Assembly (NCBI GenBank): GCA_014549065.1
Contig: JACDOX010000085.1
Coordinates: 1,319,385 to 1,383,384, forward strand
From: Cardinalis cardinalis
Taxonomy: Eukaryota; Chordata; Aves; Passeriformes; Cardinalidae
DNA: 64,000 nucleotides
Direction: 5' to 3'
In this document: positions 12,074-23,875 of the stretch, piece after piece
Layout: each line of letters begins with the position of its first letter
How positions within the stretch are numbered: the first letter of the stretch is position 1
The notes under the pieces: generated by a model
What the model saw: the letters and a program-made list of their open reading frames with translations, nothing else
Told to the model about the DNA's origin: nothing
Database searches by the model: none
Translations under genes and position numbers: made by a program

Positions 12074-15000
12074 TACTGTATCACTCTTCTTGCTGTTACT
12101 GATTCTTAATAAGGAAGAACCAAAATTGAGAAATTTTCTGTTTCATAATTTCCCAAAAACTATTGGAACATAACTGAGTGACTCTTAGAGCAGGAGTTTT
12201 TGCAATCCTATACCACTCCCATTCCATCTCTGGAGTGCAGCTGAGGAGAGCCTCTCAATAGAATGTTTGAACCAATGAATAGCTGCCCACTCTTTCCAAA
12301 CCATCCACCTTCCAAATATCTCTCTCTGGCTGCATCTGTGAGTGCACTTTGAGCAGGAACGCCAGCACAGCTGTATTTCAGTAAAGGGCAGCACTGAAGG
12401 NACCAGCATGGGTGGGACCTTCACTGTAAGGAAAATGTCAACTTTTTAACCCTGCAGTCATTGATTTGTCTTCTGAGTAGAGATAAATCAGTACTTCATG
12501 GACACTACTGTTATGAAGTTCCCTTGTAGCCATTATATTCAATATGTCAAAACATCATGATTTCACTGCATTAAAAATATTATGAGCACCACACTCACTG
12601 CTGAAATGACTTCCAGCCATGGAGACTTGTAAAAACAATGTAGATAAGGCATAGCAAACTAGGACAGGATTCTGTATCTGTTTCTTACTTAGACATATCA
12701 GTTTTATTCAGTCATCTCTCTAAACACAGNGGAGAGAGCTACCCCAGGAACGTACTGGTGAAGATGACCAAATTGAACTTGTGCTTTGTCCGGGTGTTCA
12801 GTGACAGACTCTGTCGCTTCTTGGTTGCTGGGTTACTGATGGTGCTGTCATTTTCTCCCCGAGTGTTTACAAAGATGTAAAGAAATATGTTTTCNATTTC
12901 TAGATCTTCTTTGACTTCTCTTCTGTCTTGTTAAAAGCCCAAAACTCTTCTAAATTATGAATTTCAAGCAAATTAGAGACAGTCATTCTCACACTGCCAC
13001 ACTGACTAACACAGTGCCCCTCACGCACAGCCAGATCCTTACATAAGTCTAAGGCATTGCATAAAAGACACAGCTCCAATTACTCATTCAATTGGCCATT
13101 TGCACAAAGTGAACTAAGCAAAAGGCCACCTCTGGCAAAGTGCATTTAGCCACATTGAAGAATGNTTCCTATTTATAAAGAGGCTCCCATTGGAACGAAC
13201 TCCTAGGGCCTACTAGAGAAATCTCAGCTTNATATCTACATCTGTCTAAATCTGAATCAAACTAAATTTTAGTCTAACTGGCCATTGCTGCTGAATGTTG
13301 CGTGTGTTCACAAGCTCACTAAAGTGTGTGATCTGATTCCTTACCTTTGGTTTTCTAGAAATAAGTGAGCAGACAGGACACTTGTGACTTTTTCTCCCCA
13401 NATAGTTAACATGATGATGTGGGTAAGTAAATTCACCTGTATTTGGATGCTTCTTAGGAAACGCTCATAACNGAAGCAGCAATGGTGCAATGAAAATTCT
13501 GCAGGAGTTTGGGCAGTGCCAGTCTAAGCACTGCAGGAGCCCAGAAATCTGTGAGCAACTGGGGTTTTGAGCAATACTGCCCTGCCTTGGGGCAATCCAC
13601 ATTAATAACTAAATAAGGGATTGCCCTTGGTAGTATCAAACTTAATACTCCTTCAATCTCAGCAATACAGAATAAGGATTCTCTCAGGAAATAAGACATT
13701 TGTCTACAACTAATTTGCAAGATGTTCATTCAATATCTGAGATTTGTTCAATTTTTTTTCCAATTTGAAGTTGGAAAAAATAGTAATTGTTACATTTCAG
13801 GGAGGAAATAATAATCATTTGGATTCTTCAAAGTACTTTGTGATACAAGGGACTGATTTCAGTTGGAAGGAAGTTTAACCAGAAAAATTCCTACCAGCTT
13901 TACTGGTGACCCCTTGTGCAAGTGAAATTCTTTATACTTGTAAAGCAAATATTCTGTGATTAGTATTTNCAAATAGCTGCTTCATTGAATGGGGTCAACT
14001 TTAACCCGAAAGCTGTGGCTGTGCTCACAGATTATTTCTGGCAATGTGACACTGGTATTGTCCACCACAGTATCCCACACAACCAGCTGCATTGTGCCCC
14101 TGCCAAGTTATGTATTTATTTTTAAAAAGCAGAGAGTATGAACATCGCAAAGACTCAAAAAACTGTTTGTGCCACAGCTTCCAGCATGAATAATCAGACC
14201 TGATTAGCAATGGTGATATTGCAAAAAACCTGCAATATTCCCAACNTATCTTATTTTCTGCTGAAGCAAGGTAATGCAATGCCAGCCTGCTCCCTAACCT
14301 TCTGAAACTTTGAGGGGTCATTGTGGATGAAGTGTTTCTGGTTTGCTCTCTGTCTTCCTGCTACCAGCCCAAAATGAAGAGTTTGAAATATGCTGGAGTT
14401 CACCACACACAAGTTAGATGTCTGATNGGCAGAAAATGAGACAGGGAAAAAAGGAGAAATTTAAAAGATTTTTTTTTATGTTGAAGTGTGACTGTAATTC
14501 CCTTAAGACCTCTAGGTTTAGAAAAGCTGCTGGAGGACACATGGAGAAGGAAATAACTGGAAGGAAGNTGCACCAGTACCAGTTTATAGCTAGAGAAACT
14601 GAGGTTTAAATCCCAGCCACCAACAGTGAGCCTTTGGAAATGTCTGAGGCATTGGTTTCTGGTCCCCCCAGNAGCTGACAAATATTGATCATTACCTTAT
14701 CTCTTTATTACCTTGACCTGTATCTCAGCAACTGAAGATATTACAGTTAACTGTTTACTGCATTTTTCAAGTGAAAATGCTTTTTGGCACCCCTTGCTGA
14801 TTGTGAACTTTGGAGTTAGTTTGGTGTGAATCTTGTGGCAATAATGTTATTGGTCACCTGCACTCTGTCCAGTTAAGATGGTGTTACATCTGATTTATGC
14901 ACTTCATTCAGGAACCAAGCAATTGGCATGTCAGCAAGTATTAAATACAAAGAAGAACTCAAGGTAAAAGTAATCATAGTTCCATGTATGAATGGGACAA

Positions 15001-16629
15001 AAGCCTCAAAGATGAGTGGTTTGATGTCTGCATTTTCTATAGCATACACTGTGCCTTCACCTAGTTTGATTAATCTTGTCAAGAAGCTGCCAGAGCTATG
15101 GGAGACTCGGGGTTAGAGGAAGGGCTGTGAGGAGGCTGCAGCAATAATGAGNTTGTTCACTGCTTCAGAGGCAGGAGCCTGCCATGGGCATCCCTTGAGC
15201 TCAGCCACTTCCCTNCTCCTCCTCAGGCACAGGAGAGTGGAACCTGCTCTGCAGAGTGGCCTGGGAGTCATTCCTTTCTGTACAATGGAGTCAATGATTC
15301 AGTGCTTGAGGACAGGGAAAATGAACAAGCTCCATAGGCACAGAATGGAATCTATTAGGAAATGAGTGGTTACAGGCATCAGGAAAAGCACAAATGAGAA
15401 AGGCAAAGCAGTAACAAAACAGGAGAGGGTGGGGGGANGCCAGGAAAGCAGAATGAGATTTTGCTATAAAAGCCACCTGCAGACACACGTACAAAAGAAA
15501 TGAGAACAAGACAGACAAAAGAAGTCTGGGAAGTCAAAGGGGAAAAAAGAGAAAAATCAGAGCAAAATATAATAATAGCTGAGCATTTTCAGATACTCAG
15601 GAGAAAAAGATATGCCTTGAACTAACTAAAATTGAAAATAACAGCTATGAAAACAGGAGAGAGCTGAGTGATTAGAGAATATCAGTATAAAATTGCTCCC
15701 CTCCCATCCATAACTGCAATGACATGAGAAGCATATTTGCCTCTTTGTTCTTGAGTCTAATATACTTAATCATTAGACCAGCTCATCCAGCACTGCAAAT
15801 CCATACTTGTGTTCCTACAAGCTTCACCAAGAGAAGCTGCAGGTGCTGGTTCTGAAAAATCCCACATATGATGACGACTGTAGGATTTCAACAATGTGAC
15901 TATGGCTGTAAAGTAATTCCTTTCTGTTTCTTCCTTTATAATAAGACTGTTGTCCATTCAGGACTCACNGTTGGACTGACACTCCAACCTTTGCCCTATT
16001 TGTTCTTTCCTCTCTCTGGGTTGTCCCACTGCAATTGAACTGACCCTCACAGAGGTTTTGTGTTTGCGCATTTTCTTACACCTTTATAACTTTAGTACTT
16101 TGTGTCCATAGGTATTGTGATGCCACTGTCATTGTCTTTATTTACATTCTTTACCTCTTCCTTCAGATTTGCATTAAATGCTGTATTTTTAAGGATATCC
16201 TTATTCACACCCAGGTCATCCAGGGGTTTGTTCTGCAGAGGGTGGTGCATCAAAACCAGGCTGCCATGTCCATGAGACAGTGCCCTGTTTGTGCACATAC
16301 CCCTGGGGTGTGTGGCAGCCACTCTGCCCACACTAAATGTGTGACAGGGGGCTGTAGGAGCCCCAGTGGGGCTGACATGCAAAACAGTCTCTGAGAGGTG
16401 TGTGCTTATCCCATACTCCAGGGGTTATTCCCAGAGTGAGGAACAGGTTATGCCCCAAAACTTATAAAGTTGAATAATTTTGGTTTTATTTGCTGTTACA
16501 AATATCCATGACCTTATTCACCACATAGGTGAAAAATGGTATTTCTGGTCTTCACATATTAGTGGCATTCTGCTGCAACATTTTCCACAGTCTAGCACAA
16601 GTCCTAAACTGAAAAGGATTCCTCTCACC
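12074..16629 (-). other. SHISA9 intron; no gene seen
   Basis: Intronic sequence with only short, unrecognisable open frames. It holds a T8/A6 hairpin at 13754-13780 and otherwise ordinary AT-rich DNA. No splice-bounded frame resembling SHISA9 was seen. Confidence 0.7.
13754..13780. repeat. 10-bp inverted repeat, 7-nt loop
   Basis: TTTTTTCCAA and TTGGAAAAAA flank TTTGAAG. It forms a perfect but AT-rich stem within the intron. Confidence 0.8.
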
Positions 16630-16825
16630 TAACCTTAATTTCTCTGCCTTGCAATTTAAGTGATTTTGTATTTTTGCAAGAACAGATACTTGCAATCCAA
16701 CTTCCTTATCATTCATTATTTTAAATGTTTTTTACCACTTTTCAAATATTTGTCTCTTCTCTGAAATAATAATTTCACTACTTTCAATCTTTCCAATCTT
16801 TGATCATTACTGCTGCCTTTTCTCA
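16630..16825 (-). mobile_element. Ancient CR1-like LINE fragment, minus strand
   Basis: Several blocks keep the order of the reverse complement of the CR1 3' coding region as it appears in turtles and crocodilians: ACCTTAATTT, then TTGCAATTTAAG, TCTCTTCTCTG, CTTTCAATCTTTCC and TTTGATCATTACTGCTGCC. Divergence is high and small deletions occur, so this is an old copy, probably predating bird radiation. It is identified by eye from remembered repeat sequence. Confidence 0.6.
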
Positions 16826-18959
16826 ACACTAGTGGCCTTGCAATGAGGTTCTACCCTCAGTAATCCACAGAGCTGTGTTGTCCTGCATATAATGCTGTTG
16901 TAAGTCATCCCTATATATCTTTGTCCCTTAAGACCTGCAGACTTTTTTTCTTTTCTCATCAGTGATGCACAAGTCATGTGAGTAATTGTCTTGTCCATAA
17001 ATGTGATAGCTCTGAGACAATACATATTTTTCATGGCAATTTATGCTAGTCAGTGATATGTTCTGTCTCTGCACCATATCACAAAAACATTCCTGTAACA
17101 CAGACAGCCTACCCATCTAATCACAATCACAGAAAAGATCTGAGATGATTGGGATGGCATTCCATTCAGCAAAAAAAGATGTTTCTGTTAATGGAAGTGA
17201 CAGTCTACAGTAGAAATGCATGTCACCAAACATACTGACTGATGCATCCCTCTGTCCTAGCAAGTCACTGCAGGACTCAGTCCCATCGTGCTGGGATTCT
17301 CCGTGGTGCCACTGAGTGCAGGAGTCTCCCACCACACTGAGCTCTGATGCTTTATATTCCCTGCCTGCACAATTAACGCCTCACTCTGCTGCTGTNTGCC
17401 ATGGCAGAGGTTGTGTGGTCCCTCACACACAGGTAACCCCAGTGATCTCTGAGGACAGGCTGTCCTGCCCCCAGGAGATGCAGTTCCACTGTCGGGGCAG
17501 AGGCGCTGGGCTCCCCCTGGCCCGTGGTGCTGGGGCTGTGCTGGCAGCACAGAGCCCAGGCAGGTGAGGGACTCCCGGCCCTGCTGGGAGCGGCTGAGCA
17601 CCAGCAGGAGCACAGCGCTGCTGACCCCAAAGGAGGGACAGCATGGCAGCCCTGGGCACCTTGAGCTCATCTGAGACACCCATGAACAAGGTTACTGTGC
17701 GTGCAGTCATGAGGGAGAATTATGGCAGGGAGATTCATGAGCTGATGTTCAGAGACAATGCCTTACACCTGGACATGGGAAAGAAAGTTGAGGAGCCAGG
17801 TGATAAAATCCATGATGCTCTGCCTTTGGTGCTTATCTTAGAGGAGCTGATNTTCCTCTGGCAGGAGATGAACTGCAGAGATCTATCAGGGAGCTGTGTA
17901 GTGACAATGCTGCTTTTCCTCAAACAGTGCCCTATGTCTGTTTCTAAATGGCAAAATTCCCAAGTTTCTTTCCACTGCTGTGGAATTCTCTGCTGCTGTC
18001 AGATGAAGGCACTCACACCACACTCAAAACCAGATGGACTCTTCATGTGAACTACTTTTATCTGAAGTGAAGATGAGGACAGCACTAATTTTACAATATA
18101 AATCCTCCCACCTCCACTCCTTTAATTTTCTATCTACATCCTTCAGAAACTTACCTATGTGAAAGTCAGAGATTGTATTTCTTTTAATAATGATATAAGG
18201 GGTGGGTGAATGGGTGGGAGTGGAGTTGAAACATAAAAGAAGGAAAATCAGTAGCAGTGTGACCAAAGAGATGTGAGGCTCCACTGCTGTGTCCAGCCAG
18301 GGAAGAGCACTCAGTGTTCCTGTAAATGGGCCTTTTTCTTACTAAATGTGCTGCANTCACTTTATGTTCAAATCTATGGGAATTACAAATATTTATGTGT
18401 ATGTAANAATCTTATGCCTGTGAGCTCTTCTGAACTCTTTGGGACAGGTTGCAAATGGGGAAAGAGGCAATTGCATCTTTGTCTATCAGTTAAAATCAAG
18501 ACCTGTAGACTGAAGCTTCTTCTAGGTGAAGTCTGTGACACTGTGAGGTGCTGAATTCTCTGTGGTCNCAGGGATTTAGGAGATGGGGCCTTCACCATGT
18601 TTCAGGTTTGGGCTCCTCGTTTCTGGTTAGGCTCCAAGTGTGTGGGAGCAGAGTTCTGTGAAATCAGTTGGCTGTTTTACTGCCATCCGAGGAGGGTGGG
18701 AGTGGAATATCACTGGCCTTGTGACTAAACTGGCTGGAAGCCTCTCCTGCTTTTCCTTTCCCCTAGACTCCATACTGTACCATCACACTCACATCCTTGT
18801 AATATTTTCTGGGCTCTTGCTTTACAAAACAGCTGCAATCTGAGGTTGGTTTTCCATGTAGACTTTTATTATGTGGCAGCNGATCTCCTTTTATGAAGGT
18901 TATTTTTGTGTCCTCTGGAGGTTTGCTTTTCCATCATAATTACTCACAACCTGACAGAC
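16826..18959 (-). other. SHISA9 intron with a GC-richer patch; no gene seen
   Basis: Intron. The stretch 17250-17660 is GC-rich (low in CpG) and therefore open in several frames on both strands. These overlapping frames of 80-140 codons share no recognisable domain and are best read as chance. No promoter or RNA gene was identified. Confidence 0.65.
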
Positions 18960-19040
18960 TTATAATCCTCTGATAGGATTTGTGNCATTGTAATCTTCTC
19001 TACCACTACCCATTGTGGCTTCACAAACAGAGGATTATAA
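18960..19040. repeat. Perfect 13-bp inverted repeat spanning 81 bp
   Basis: TTATAATCCTCTG at 18960-18972 is the exact reverse complement of CAGAGGATTATAA at 19028-19040. Pairing can extend inwards (TTGTG with CACAA) if a short bulge is allowed on the left arm. The left arm also makes a small hairpin by itself (AATCCT with AGGATT). No clear target-site duplication flanks the pair. Confidence 0.85.
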
Positions 19041-20744
19041 CCTCTAAGGAGGCAATAAGCAGATGAACTCTGGAGATATCAGGACCCTGCTTCCATATCA
19101 ATTTCCAGTGCTTGAGTTGTGGGAGGGCAGGGAGCAGTGCTGTGTTCTCACTCCTGCCCACGTTTCTGGTTTTCTTCATCTTCTTTTGCCTCAAGTAGCA
19201 GAGTTGAGAAATTAATTAAACCCACCAGTTATACATACTTTGAGCACTGCAAATATCCTTAGCGATGCAAATTAAGAAAAGATAAATTCAGCAAATTTGA
19301 CTTACACAACAGAATTTTTTTATTGCCCAGAAGAATGTTCTTTATCCTTTCCCAGTTGTTTTACAAATCAAACACTCCTGTACCTTTCCCCAGAAATAAA
19401 GAGTCTGCTAAGATGTACCAGCCAGCTCAGATCTGCTGTTTTGACTGCTTTGTCTTTCAATGAAATTNCATTATTTCCAGCAATTAATATACTTGAACAC
19501 AGGGGCAATGTGCCTGTCATTATAATGTTATTCTAAATATTTGTATACCTTGTTTATTGTTTTCTTTACTGTAATGATTTGAATANATTAAAATTTCCTT
19601 GCTTCAGGCATCCTATTAATTTATCTATTACCTATCCATATACCATGTAGTAACAGTAGGAAAAGATCAGACAGTATAAAATGATAGAAGCTAACTTTGT
19701 GCTTTTGTTATTCACTGTTTTGTCTAAGCAGTAAGCTAGCAGTCCCTTGCCTGTAGCTTTTGGGTAACAAATTCTCTGCAGGATTCTCACATCATTCAAG
19801 GGCAAAAGCAATTAAGAGTAAGATTTAAGGAAGAGTTAAAATAGGGAGAAAGTTGCTCATTNTTGTTTCCATTCCAGCCAGCAAAGGTGGAGGACAATTT
19901 CTCTAGTGAATTATCTGGTTAATGAGAGGCTTAAGAAATATTTTGCTTCAATATATATCTCACCTGAAGCACATCCCAGTGGCATCTTCTGTCCTGACAT
20001 ACCTGGCCCAGCAATGGAGATGAGTGTGNTTTTTACTTTCTGGCATAATCTTTTTTATTCTTTTAGAGTCTCTCTAAAGAGGAAATTCTATCAGGGACCA
20101 CATGAAGCTGTAACATCCAGGTATGGCTCTCTCCCTTCCCAACCCCATGTGCAGGCTTGTTAATGTCAGGTTCTGAGTCTCTTAAGCAATCAAAAGCTCA
20201 GACAAAAAAGACAGATGGTCAGAGAAGAGTTAGAGTTCTGTTCCCAGATAAAAAGTCATAATTTNTTATCTCTTAAAACAGCAGAGAACAAAATTTGTTG
20301 CTTATGAAGTTGCACGTTCTCCTGTTGCACAGACTCACTGGAAATTCAAATGACTGGCTTTTCAAAGGATCATGACTATTCCTTGTGCTGCAGCACTTTA
20401 TGTATTTTGAAGTCTCAGCACCACAGAATGAGTGTTTTAATTTTTCTCACATAGAATGATTAGAGGTTTCAGAAATCCAGCCTTTCTGAGTACATCATTC
20501 TGGAGGTTTGGCATTTCATGTCTTCTCATACATCTCATATCTTGCAGGATGTCTACTTAATTATGCCCTCTAATATACAATTTCTTCTCTGGCATCAGCA
20601 GAGTTTTGTTGATCCATTTTTGCCTTCAATCCCCTAAAGCCCNAAAATCCTTTTATGTCAGACTGCTCTTCACAATGATTGTTCTTAAACACATTTAATA
20701 GGAATGTACCTTATTTTTCACTGCATGTTTCAGCTTTTTACAAT
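19041..20744 (-). other. SHISA9 intron; no gene seen
   Basis: AT-rich intron with no recognisable coding, repeat or RNA signal. The longest frames are about 80 codons and have no known content. Confidence 0.7.
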
Positions 20745-21145
20745 CTTTTGAATTCCAATTCTATCCTTCAAATCTTTGAAACATCTTCCAGCTTGATGGT
20801 GTTCACAAATTTAATAAGTATATGTACACTGTCCCATTGTCCTCCTCATTACTGAAAATATTGGAGGCAGAATAAATTACTACAGAGCTCCATTAACTGC
20901 ATCCCTCCACTAAAAANTAGGATCATTTAGAATTATTCTCTGAAAAGTTTTCAGACAATTTTGCACCAACCTTTTAGAAACAGCTTGTGAAAGCCTATTA
21001 AAAATCAGGAATTTTTATATATACAGCATTCCCCCATCCATAGGGCTTGTTACATTGACATGAAAGGGAATTGCTCAGGTTAAGCTCCATTTATTCCTGA
21101 GAAATCTGCATTAGTGGTTATTCATGACTATTTCTATTCCTTTCT
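20745..21145 (-). mobile_element. Ancient CR1 LINE fragment (reverse transcriptase region), minus strand
   Basis: The plus strand follows, block by block, the reverse complement of the CR1 ORF2 reverse-transcriptase region as known in reptiles: TTTTGAATTCCAATTCTATCC, then CTTCCAGCTTGATGGTG, CTCATTACTGAAAATATTGG, AATTTTGCACCAACC, AACAGCTTGTGAAAGCCT and CCCCATCCATAGGGCTTG. The AACAGCTTGTGAAAGCCT block corresponds to the conserved 'SKAFDTVSH' part of the enzyme. The frame is broken many times and the copy is heavily mutated, so it is an inactive old insertion. The edges are approximate. Confidence 0.7.
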
Positions 21146-23724
21146 CCCTTCCTTTCCCTTGTCCCTTAATTCATGAATTAAATGAATACTAAATTGTTTT
21201 AATTGTGTTCTGTCCTAAGGCTTGACAGCACACCTTGTTTTTGAGTGTTTTACAGAATTTCATCCATTGGATGAATTCTCAAAGATAATGACACTTGGTG
21301 GGCCCAAGCCCTTTTCCCCCATGTGCAGATGAATCCTTCTGGGTCATCAAATAGAAACAGAATATATTTTTTCCAACAACTCTTCAAACCTGACCCTCTT
21401 TTCCCTCAGGTGTTATCCGTCCTCTGTTTTCTGATGTTGTTTTTTGTTAGTTTCTTGCAATTTTTTTTTGTTTGTTTTTTTTTTAGTGAATAGTGATGTC
21501 CTGCCTTCCAAAAGGGACAATTTGATTCTTTGAATCTTTAGATGTTAACTTCCAAACACTAAAAATAAATAAATTTTTCAAAGTACTGTTTTAGAGCCCC
21601 ATGTATGGTTCTTTTAATCAACACCAAGCCTTATCTAAGCAGGCATTTATATGAGCCACAGTAATTTGGATTGGCCCTTTATGTAGAATAATATCCTAAA
21701 ATTTAGCTGCTTAGTTATGGTGTGTTCCACATTGTTATTGCAATGATTTCTAGAGTTGAATTATTTTCTATTTACATAATGTTGTTTTATTCAAATATAT
21801 GCACAAGAGTTTCAGGGGAAAATAATTAGGCGAGACAGCATCACACAAATAACTCTTTTTGAGAAGGAAAATGAAGTCTTTGGTGGAGGAGTCTCTCTGA
21901 GACTTAGCCCATCTCATTTGCTCTTGGTCACTGAGGTGAATCTTCAGATCTAGCACTGCAAGCAAAGCAGAGTGGGTACGTGCTGTGTGGGTAAATTCAG
22001 AGCTGATCTGTGCCCAGCTCCCTTTTTAAAGTGAATCCCATCCAAGGCCCTGGCTGTGGTTATCAAGGCCCCTTGTGGAGTGTCTGACTCACATCTGGTG
22101 TTCCCAGAGCCCCAGGAGGCTCCTGCTCCCCCAGGCCACCTCCAGGTGCTCAAGCCAGAGCTCCTGCTGGGAACCCACCACACACCCCTTCCCTGCTCTA
22201 ACACTCATTTACTCACAAATGTGCCCTGGTGCAGCCCCTGATGACATTTCAGCAAGAGGTAAAATAACTCTGTTTCATGCTTAGGCACTAGAGGCAAGCA
22301 GTAATAGGAAATGAAGAAATGGATTTTATAATATGCTTTCCTTTTTGCACCTAAAATTGTGGATTTCAGAACTTGTCCTGAGGACCAGGGGACAAATGTC
22401 TTTCCATATTCCCCCTTGGAATTACCACTCAGGCATTTACTAGGGGAGAGGACTCACTTTATATTTTCTTTTAGTTTATATTGCAATTTTTTGGGGAAAT
22501 TAATATCATATTAAAAGCTACCATTTAATTTTAATATTANAAATAATCTTAGGAATGATTCCAAAGTGTACGTGACTTTAGCCTTCAGATTATTTGATTT
22601 TCTCTATTGATGATGTACATATCCTTTTGAAGGAAGTGCCAAGTAGATAGGAGACTGGAGGAAAAGGAAGACAGAAAATCTTTCTGTAATTAGGACATAG
22701 GCAATCCTGCATCAACAGGAACTTTCTATTCCTCTTTAACATTTCAATAATGATCCCATTTTATTTTGAACCTTCAGACTTAAAAGACAACTGTGAGAGC
22801 TGCTGCCTCCCCCCGTGTTATTTTAGGAACCTCTTATGTGTAATTTCTGTGATCAATAACGTCCCTGCACATACCCTGACGTGCAGCATAGAGATGGCCT
22901 AGTTCTATTTTTGCATTTTAATGGCCTTTTGCAGAGTGACACCTCTACTCTTAAAGAACAATGACGAATACATGTCTCAATAAAGAGAAAATCTTGCTGC
23001 TTTGGAGAAGCAAATTTCAGTGGCTTTTAAGTCTTCCTTCACCTGAACACACATTGAACCCCTCCACCCAATTGCAATCTTTTTGCCAAAATGCAAACAT
23101 TTTCTTCTAAGCAGTCTTTACTGAAAAGCATTATCAAANTAACTCCAGGAGGCCAGGCACAGGTCCCTGTTCCTCTGGGAAGGAGGTTTAAAGGGCTGCA
23201 TGATCATGGGCACGTTGCACAGGCAAGAATAACACTGAGCTGACAGGAGGAGAAGCCTGGAAAAGCCTTCACCTGTCCAGTGATGGACTCAGGATGGATT
23301 AGTCCTGCTAGGCTGAGCAGGTGAGCCTGTGGCACTGCCCTGCTGTGAGTGAGAGGTGCCACAGGTGTCTCTGTGGGTGTGCCCAGAGCTCTGCAGTCAG
23401 CAGTGCTGCACACGCTGCAGCCAGGACAGTCCTGCTGGGTCAGTGTCCCAGCGATGCTCCTGCCTTGTGCTCCCTCCCCTCTCATCCTGCCATGCCACAG
23501 GGAGCCCTGACACCCACAGCTCCTCCTGCCAGGGAATTGTACTGTGTCAGGCTTCTCTCTGAGCCTTTTCTTTTTGTTTCATTTCTGTTCTTCACTAGCC
23601 TAAGTTAGACTTTTCCTGTGTCTTCCCCCTCCCGATGATGTGCGCTGGGAATGACTGCTCGGCTGTGAGGCATCTTCAGCCATGTCTTGTCTGGAGTTTA
23701 TTTGATTTGTCTGTGCTATATTGC
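21146..23724 (-). other. SHISA9 intron; T-rich tract; no gene seen
   Basis: Intron. It includes a T-rich low-complexity stretch at 21461-21484 and a moderately GC-rich patch at 23150-23560, where overlapping chance frames occur on both strands. No recognisable gene, promoter or interspersed repeat was found. Confidence 0.65.
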
Positions 23725-23875
23725 CCTCAAAAACATCTGCATACAGGTGTCTGTGCCCTCAAAAACACCTGCACACAGGTGTCTGTGCTGTCTGTTACCT
23801 CAAAAACACCTGCACACAGGTGTCTGTGCTGTCTGTTACCTCAGAAACATCTGCACACAGGTGTCTGTGCTGTCT
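23725..23875. repeat. Minisatellite, about four copies of a 41-bp unit
   Basis: Copies start at 23725 (32 bp, lacking nine bases of the unit end), 23757 (41 bp), 23798 (41 bp) and 23839 (37 bp, partial). Each begins CCTCA(A/G)AAACA and contains a near-palindrome, ACACCTG-CACA-CAGGTGT, in the best copies. The two central copies are essentially identical, so the expansion is recent or homogenised. All three forward frames stay open through it, which makes spurious 79-85 codon frames. Confidence 0.95.
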
